A stretch of 64,000 nt of DNA from CADEGL01 sp050180485 (GTDB lineage Bacteria > Pseudomonadota > Alphaproteobacteria > CADEGL01), in NCBI GenBank assembly GCA_050180485.1, contig JBFXED010000005.1, positions 1-64,000 of the forward strand. The letters run 5' to 3'. Position 1 is the stretch's first letter. Each line of letters begins with the position of its first letter. Below, piece after piece: positions 60,488 to 64,000 of the stretch. A program made the translations under genes and the position numbers. The notes beneath the pieces are model-generated. The model was given only the letters and a program-made list of their open reading frames with translations, was not told the DNA's origin and ran no database searches.

Positions 60488-61279
60488 ATGTCCGACACGT
60501 TGAAACGCATCTGCCAGGACAAGCGGGCCCATATCGCCGCGCGCAAGGCCAAGCACCCCTTGGCCGAAATCGAGGCGGCCGCGCGCACGGCCTCGCCGCC
60601 GCGCGGGTTTTTGCCCGCGCTCGCGCGCGCCGTGTTGGACGGCTATGGGCTGATCGCGGAGATCAAGCGCGCCTCGCCGTCGAAGGGCCTGATCCGCGCC
60701 GACTTCGATCCGCCCCAGCTCGCCCGCGCCTATGCGGCCGGCGGCGCGACCTGCCTGTCAGTCCTGACCGACATCCCCTATTTCCAGGGCCAGGATTCGT
60801 TCCTCACCGAAGCGCGCGACGCCGTTTCCCTGCCCGCCTTGCGCAAGGACTTCATGCTCGATCCCTACCAGATCGTGGAATCGCGCGCGCTGGGTGCGGA
60901 CTGCGTGCTGCTGATCATGGCGGCGCTCGAGGATGCGCAGGCGCGCGAGTTGGCCTCGGCCGCCGAAGGCCTCGGCATGGACGTGCTGGTCGAGGTGCAT
61001 GACGAGCCGGAGCTGGAGCGCGCCATCGCACTCGGCGCGCGCATGATCGGCATCAACAACCGCAACCTGAAGACTCTCAAGGTCGACGTGGCCACGACCG
61101 AGCGGCTCGCACCCCGCGTGCCGCATGATCGCTTGATCGTGTGCGAAAGCGGCCTCAAGACTCCCGCCGATCTCGCGCGCATGGCCAAGGTGGGCGCGCG
61201 CTGCTTCCTGGTCGGCGAATCCCTCATGGCGCAAGCCGACGTGGCCGCGGCCACACGCGCGTTGCTCAAGAGGGCGTGA
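60488..61279 (+). CDS. trpC: indole-3-glycerol-phosphate synthase
   Basis: This enzyme closes the indole ring in tryptophan synthesis. The 263-residue TIM barrel starts at ATG 60488 after GAGAGAACC. Signature elements are LIAEIKRASPSKGLIR (catalytic Lys), LSVLTDIPYFQG, PALRKDFMLDPYQI, VEVHDEPELERA, GINNRNLKTLKVD and VCESGLKTPADLARM. It is unfused to TrpF. In relatives it usually follows trpD directly; here four other genes intervene. moaC follows after a repeat-filled gap. Confidence 0.97.
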   Translation: MSDTLKRICQDKRAHIAARKAKHPLAEIEAAARTASPPRGFLPALARAVLDGYGLIAEIKRASPSKGLIRADFDPPQLARAYAAGGATCLSVLTDIPYFQGQDSFLTEARDAVSLPALRKDFMLDPYQIVESRALGADCVLLIMAALEDAQARELASAAEGLGMDVLVEVHDEPELERAIALGARMIGINNRNLKTLKVDVATTERLAPRVPHDRLIVCESGLKTPADLARMAKVGARCFLVGESLMAQADVAAATRALLKRA

Positions 61280-61313
61280 GATGATGAACGTCGCTATCTT
61301 CGTTCTTAATGCC

Positions 61314-61422
61314 CCCCTCCCCAACGCGGGAGGGGTATGGGGAGGGGGTAAACAAAACTCCCTTTTCTTCACCCCCTCTCCCGCTCGCCGTGCTCGCACC
61401 CTCTCCCGCGTTGGGGAGAGGG
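61314..61422. repeat. imperfect inverted-repeat element between trpC and moaC
   Basis: CCCTCCCCAACGCGGGAGGG (61315-61334) pairs with CCCTCTCCCGCGTTGGGGAG near 61399-61422. An inner pair, GGGGAGGGGGT (61339-61349) with ACCCCCTCTCCC (61371-61382), extends the hairpin. The style CTCTCCC...GGGAGAGGG is that of dispersed short palindromes found in many GC-rich proteobacteria. Its end lies 22 bases before the moaC start, so the structure may influence moaC-moeA translation. Confidence 0.7.
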
Positions 61423-61443
61423 TTGATGGGATCGCGTGCCGAC

Positions 61444-61935
61444 ATGCCTAAGGCTTCCAAACCCCGCCTCACCCATTTCGACGCGCGCGGCAAGGCGCGC
61501 ATGGTGGACGTCTCCGCCAAGGACGCGACGGAACGCGTGGCCGTGGCGCGCGGGCGCGTGGTGATGGCGCCCGCCACCGTGCGGCTGATCGCGCGCGGCA
61601 CAGCCAAGAAGGGCGACGTCCTGTCGGTGGCACAGCTGGCCGGCATCATGGGCGCCAAGCAGACGCCCGCCTTGATCCCGCTCTGCCACCCGATCGCCCT
61701 GTCGTCGGTCAAGCTGGCGCTTTCGCTCGACCGCAAGAAGAACGCGGTCGAGATCGAGGCCACCTGCAAGACCGTGGGGCCCACGGGCGTGGAGATGGAG
61801 GCGTTGACCGCCGTGTCGGTCGCGGCGCTGACCGTCTACGACATGTGCAAGGCTGCCGACCGCGCCATGCGCATCGCCGACATCCGCCTGGTCAAGAAGA
61901 CCGGCGGAAAATCCGGCGACTACGAGGCCAAATGA
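61444..61935 (+). CDS. moaC: cyclic pyranopterin monophosphate synthase MoaC
   Basis: This enzyme makes cPMP with MoaA in molybdenum cofactor synthesis. The 163-residue protein starts at ATG 61444 (MPKASKPRLTHFDARGKARM). Family blocks are KGDVLSVAQLAGIMGAKQT, LIPLCHPIALSSV and CKTVGPTGVEMEALTAVSVA, the last holding the active-site Lys/Asp region with MCKAADRAMRI. In-frame codons upstream of 61444 come from the repeat element and are ignored. Its stop overlaps the moeA start (ATGA). Confidence 0.96.
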   Translation: MPKASKPRLTHFDARGKARMVDVSAKDATERVAVARGRVVMAPATVRLIARGTAKKGDVLSVAQLAGIMGAKQTPALIPLCHPIALSSVKLALSLDRKKNAVEIEATCKTVGPTGVEMEALTAVSVAALTVYDMCKAADRAMRIADIRLVKKTGGKSGDYEAK

Positions 61936-63146
61936 TCTCGGTCGACGAGGCGCTGCAACGCATCCTCGGCGGCGCCAAGCCGCTCGGGCCCGAGCAGGTC
62001 TCGCTCGCCGATGCGCTCGGCCGCACGCTCGCTGCCGACGTGGCCGCCCGCCGCACCCAGCCGCCGGCCGCCATGTCGGCCATGGACGGCTATGCCGTGC
62101 GCGGCGCGGACGTGGCCAAGCTGCCCGCGACGCTGACGCAGGTGGGCAGCGTGCCGGCGGGGCAGAACTATCCGCATGCGCTGAAGCCCGGCGAATGCGT
62201 GCGCATCTTCACCGGCGCCCCCCTGCCCGACGGCGCCGACACGGTCGTGATCCAGGAAGACACCGAGGTCGCGGGCAACCGTGTCACCATGAAGGATGCG
62301 CGTGCGGGCAAGCATGTGCGCAAGGCCGGCATCGATTTCCGCGAGGGCGATGTGGTGCTGCACGCGGGCCGCGTGCTGACGCCGCGCGACGTGGGGCTGG
62401 CAGCCGCCGCCAACGTGCCCTGGCTCCCGGTCGCGCGCAAACCGCGTGTCGCCATCCTGCCCACGGGCGACGAGGTGGTGATGCCGGGCGAGCCCGTGGG
62501 GCCGAACCAGATCGTCTCCTCGAACGGCCCGGCCTTGGCCGCCTTCGTGCGCGCCTGCGGCGGCGAACCCTTGCTGCTCGGCGTGGCACCCGACGACGCG
62601 CAACAGCTTCAAGCCATGGTCGCGGCCGCGCGCGGCGTCGACCTCTTGGTCACCACCGGCGGCGCCTCGGTCGGCGAGCACGATCTCGTGCGCGACGCGC
62701 TCGGCGCCGAGGGAATGAAACTCGATTTCTGGAAGATCGCCATGCGGCCGGGCAAGCCGCTGATCTTCGGCCGCCTCGGCGCCGTGCCCGTGCTCGGCCT
62801 GCCGGGCAATCCAGTCTCGGCCATCGTCTGCGCCGCGATCTTCCTGCGCCCGCTGCTCGACGCGCTGCTCGGCGCCGCGCGCCCGCTGGAGGAGACCAAG
62901 CCGACCGCGAAGCTCTCTCAGCCGCTCGCCGCCAACGACCGGCGGCAGGATTACATCCGTGCCGCCCTCGCGCGCGACGCCGCGGGCGCGCTCACCGTCG
63001 CCCCCTATCCCGTGCAGGACTCCTCGATGGTCTCGGTGCTGGCGCGTTCGGACGCCCTCATCGTCCGCAAGCCAGGTGCGCCCGCCGCCGCGATCGGCGA
63101 CACGGTGGAGATCCTGCCCCTCGGCCATGGCGCGCTCGGGATCTGA
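61932..63146 (+). CDS. moeA: molybdopterin molybdotransferase MoeA
   Basis: This enzyme inserts molybdenum into adenylylated molybdopterin. The 404-residue protein starts at ATG 61932 overlapping moaC. Motifs are MSAMDGYAVRGAD (domain entry), RIFTGAPLPDGADTVVIQED, VAILPTGDEVVMPG, LVTTGGASVGEHDLVRDAL, the catalytic Asp region, and LPGNPVSAIVCAAIFLRPLL. The C-terminal domain IV ends GDTVEILPLGHG. It is followed by the lexA promoter region of 247 bp. Confidence 0.96.
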   Translation: MISVDEALQRILGGAKPLGPEQVSLADALGRTLAADVAARRTQPPAAMSAMDGYAVRGADVAKLPATLTQVGSVPAGQNYPHALKPGECVRIFTGAPLPDGADTVVIQEDTEVAGNRVTMKDARAGKHVRKAGIDFREGDVVLHAGRVLTPRDVGLAAAANVPWLPVARKPRVAILPTGDEVVMPGEPVGPNQIVSSNGPALAAFVRACGGEPLLLGVAPDDAQQLQAMVAAARGVDLLVTTGGASVGEHDLVRDALGAEGMKLDFWKIAMRPGKPLIFGRLGAVPVLGLPGNPVSAIVCAAIFLRPLLDALLGAARPLEETKPTAKLSQPLAANDRRQDYIRAALARDAAGALTVAPYPVQDSSMVSVLARSDALIVRKPGAPAAAIGDTVEILPLGHGALGI

Positions 63147-63288
63147 GCGGCGATTTTGCGCCTGCGCCACCGCCGGCATGCAGCGCGTCCACCGTCGTCG
63201 TGCATCCCGGCGCACCCGCCCCTCCTGCGGATGCGCCCTTTCCACCGCGGGAATCCCGGCTTTCCACGCGTTTTGACGGCGTGATTCT

Positions 63289-63297
63289 TTATCCACA
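63289..63297 (+). promoter_or_regulatory. consensus DnaA box upstream of lexA
   Basis: TTATCCACA is an exact match to the consensus DnaA box. It lies 23 bases before the TTGACC/TTGACx -35 region proposed for lexA. A second identical box in the same orientation lies at 63386-63394. Confidence 0.5.
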
Positions 63298-63305
63298 GGA
63301 AATGC

Positions 63306-63334
63306 TTGACCGGGGCCTAGAACCAAACTAGAAC
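63306..63334 (+). promoter_or_regulatory. lexA promoter candidate overlapping an SOS box
   Basis: TTGACC (63306-63311) and TAGAAC (63329-63334) are separated by 17 bp. The -35 is near-consensus; the -10 matches four of six. GAACCAAACTAGAAC at 63320-63334 is a perfect alphaproteobacterial LexA box (GAAC-N7-GAAC) overlapping the -10, so LexA bound there would block polymerase, as expected for autoregulation. A weaker GTTT-N7-GTTC lies at 63345-63359. Confidence 0.8.
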
Positions 63335-63385
63335 ATGGGTGTCTGTTTTGGTTTTGTTCTAGATATAGGGGCCCGCCCCGGCGGG

Positions 63386-63394
63386 TTATCCACA
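63386..63394 (+). promoter_or_regulatory. consensus DnaA box overlapping the lexA start codon
   Basis: TTATCCACA again matches the DnaA consensus exactly; its last A is the first base of the lexA ATG. It follows a small GC hairpin (CCCGCC-CC-GGCGGG at 63372-63385). The gene has no clear ribosome site in this stretch. Confidence 0.5.
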
Positions 63395-64000
63395 TGCTGA
63401 CGCGAAAGCAGAACGAGCTGCTTCTTTTCATCAACCAGCGCATCAAGGACGGCGGGGTCTCCCCCTCCTTCGATGAGATGAAGGAAGCCCTTGGTTTGAA
63501 ATCGAAATCCGGCATCCACCGGCTCATCACCGGGCTTGAGGAGCGCGGCTTCATCCGCCGGCTGGCGCACCGCGCCCGGGCGCTCGAGGTGCTGCGCCTG
63601 CCGGAGACCGCCGCCCATCACGGCAACCACGGCTCCAAAAACGCCGAGGCCCACGGCTTCAAGCCCAATGTCATCAAGGGGCAGTTCAAGCCCGCGCCGC
63701 GCGCCGTCGTGGCCGAATCCGTCAGCGCCGTCGACCTGCCCCTCTATGGCAAGATCGCAGCCGGCAATCCCATCGAAGCCTTGCGCGACAGCAACGCCAC
63801 CATCGGCGTGCCCGCCAGCCTTCTCGGCCGCGGCGAATACTACGCGCTGCAGGTGGACGGCGATTCGATGATCGAGGCCGGCATCTTCGACGGCGACACG
63901 GCAATCATCGAGCGCGGCGACGTGGCCGACAACGGCCAGGTCGTGGTGGCGGTGGTGGACGAGGACGAAGTGACCCTGAAGCGCCTGCGCCGCAAGGGCG
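63394..64000 (+). CDS. lexA: LexA repressor, 3' part outside the window
   Basis: This is the SOS master repressor. The first 202 residues are visible. The winged helix (1-68) begins MLTRKQNELLLFINQRIKDG and has SPSFDEMKEALGLKSKSGIH in the recognition area. The self-cleavage site is Ala123-Gly124 in KIAAGNPIEA. The catalytic Ser158 is in VDGDSMIEAGIFDGD and the Lys is Lys196 in EVTLKRLRRKG. The linker between domains (about 70-110) is long, common in alphaproteobacteria. The promoter carries a GAAC-N7-GAAC operator, consistent with autoregulation. Confidence 0.97.
   Translation, partial: MLTRKQNELLLFINQRIKDGGVSPSFDEMKEALGLKSKSGIHRLITGLEERGFIRRLAHRARALEVLRLPETAAHHGNHGSKNAEAHGFKPNVIKGQFKPAPRAVVAESVSAVDLPLYGKIAAGNPIEALRDSNATIGVPASLLGRGEYYALQVDGDSMIEAGIFDGDTAIIERGDVADNGQVVVAVVDEDEVTLKRLRRKG

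Noticed and set aside
63280..63400. Replication origin suggested by two DnaA boxes
   Set aside because: Only two boxes, no AT-rich unwinding stretch, and no dnaA, hemE or parAB nearby. A regulatory role at lexA is more economical.

Overview
The window is a high-G+C (about two-thirds by eye) chromosomal segment of an alphaproteobacterium. The lineage call rests on gene content and order: dusB-ntrB-ntrC, a fused ispDF, a pyruvate dehydrogenase E1-beta carrying its own lipoyl domain, separate trpE and trpG genes, and a lexA promoter with the alphaproteobacterial GAAC-N7-GAAC box. kdsA implies an LPS-bearing outer membrane. A Rhodospirillales-like relative is my best guess. I see no rRNA, tRNA, CRISPR array, integrase or transposase.

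Left block (1-26318) is housekeeping. On the minus strand dusB-ntrB-ntrC runs off the left edge. Divergently, ispDF-pgpA-pncC-CPBP protease form a tight plus-strand operon. A long minus-strand series follows: pdhA-pdhB-small membrane gene-pdhC-two secreted paralogues-lpdA-lipA-ratA. It supplies pyruvate dehydrogenase, its E3 subunit, lipoate synthesis and a START-domain protein. Upstream of it on the same strand lie ftsB, a threonine aldolase, eno, kdsA, pyrG, secG, a GNAT protein, tpiA and a class II aldolase. ppiD-trpE then run on the plus strand.

Accessory block (26375-53878) separates trpE from trpG. It holds a PsiF-like secreted protein, a CHASE-PAS hybrid kinase, a FAD oxidoreductase, an enolase-superfamily enzyme, small secreted proteins, a divergent polysaccharide deacetylase, the ergothioneine pair egtB-egtD, transporters, a complete tripartite RND efflux operon with its LysR gene, a patatin, a divergent Rieske oxygenase / metal-free M24 hydrolase pair, a Sel1-repeat protein and a cation efflux protein.

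Right block (53945-64000) is trpG-(two small membrane genes)-trpD ... trpC-moaC-moeA-lexA, an order familiar in alphaproteobacteria. It is interrupted between trpD and trpC by a two-domain ectoine-synthase-like protein, a glycoside-hydrolase-like protein, a hotdog thioesterase and an EamA transporter.

The strongest unusual signals are: (i) the 275-residue tandem EctC-EctC protein, with the presumed iron-ligand triad kept at native spacing in both halves; (ii) nine GANTC (CcrM) sites in 120 bp directly upstream of ftsB; (iii) the same 16-bp GTTCC-N6-GGAAC dyad at the LysR start codon and upstream of the efflux operon; (iv) two consensus DnaA boxes flanking the SOS-box promoter of lexA; (v) unexplained genes inserted in the pdh and trp operons.
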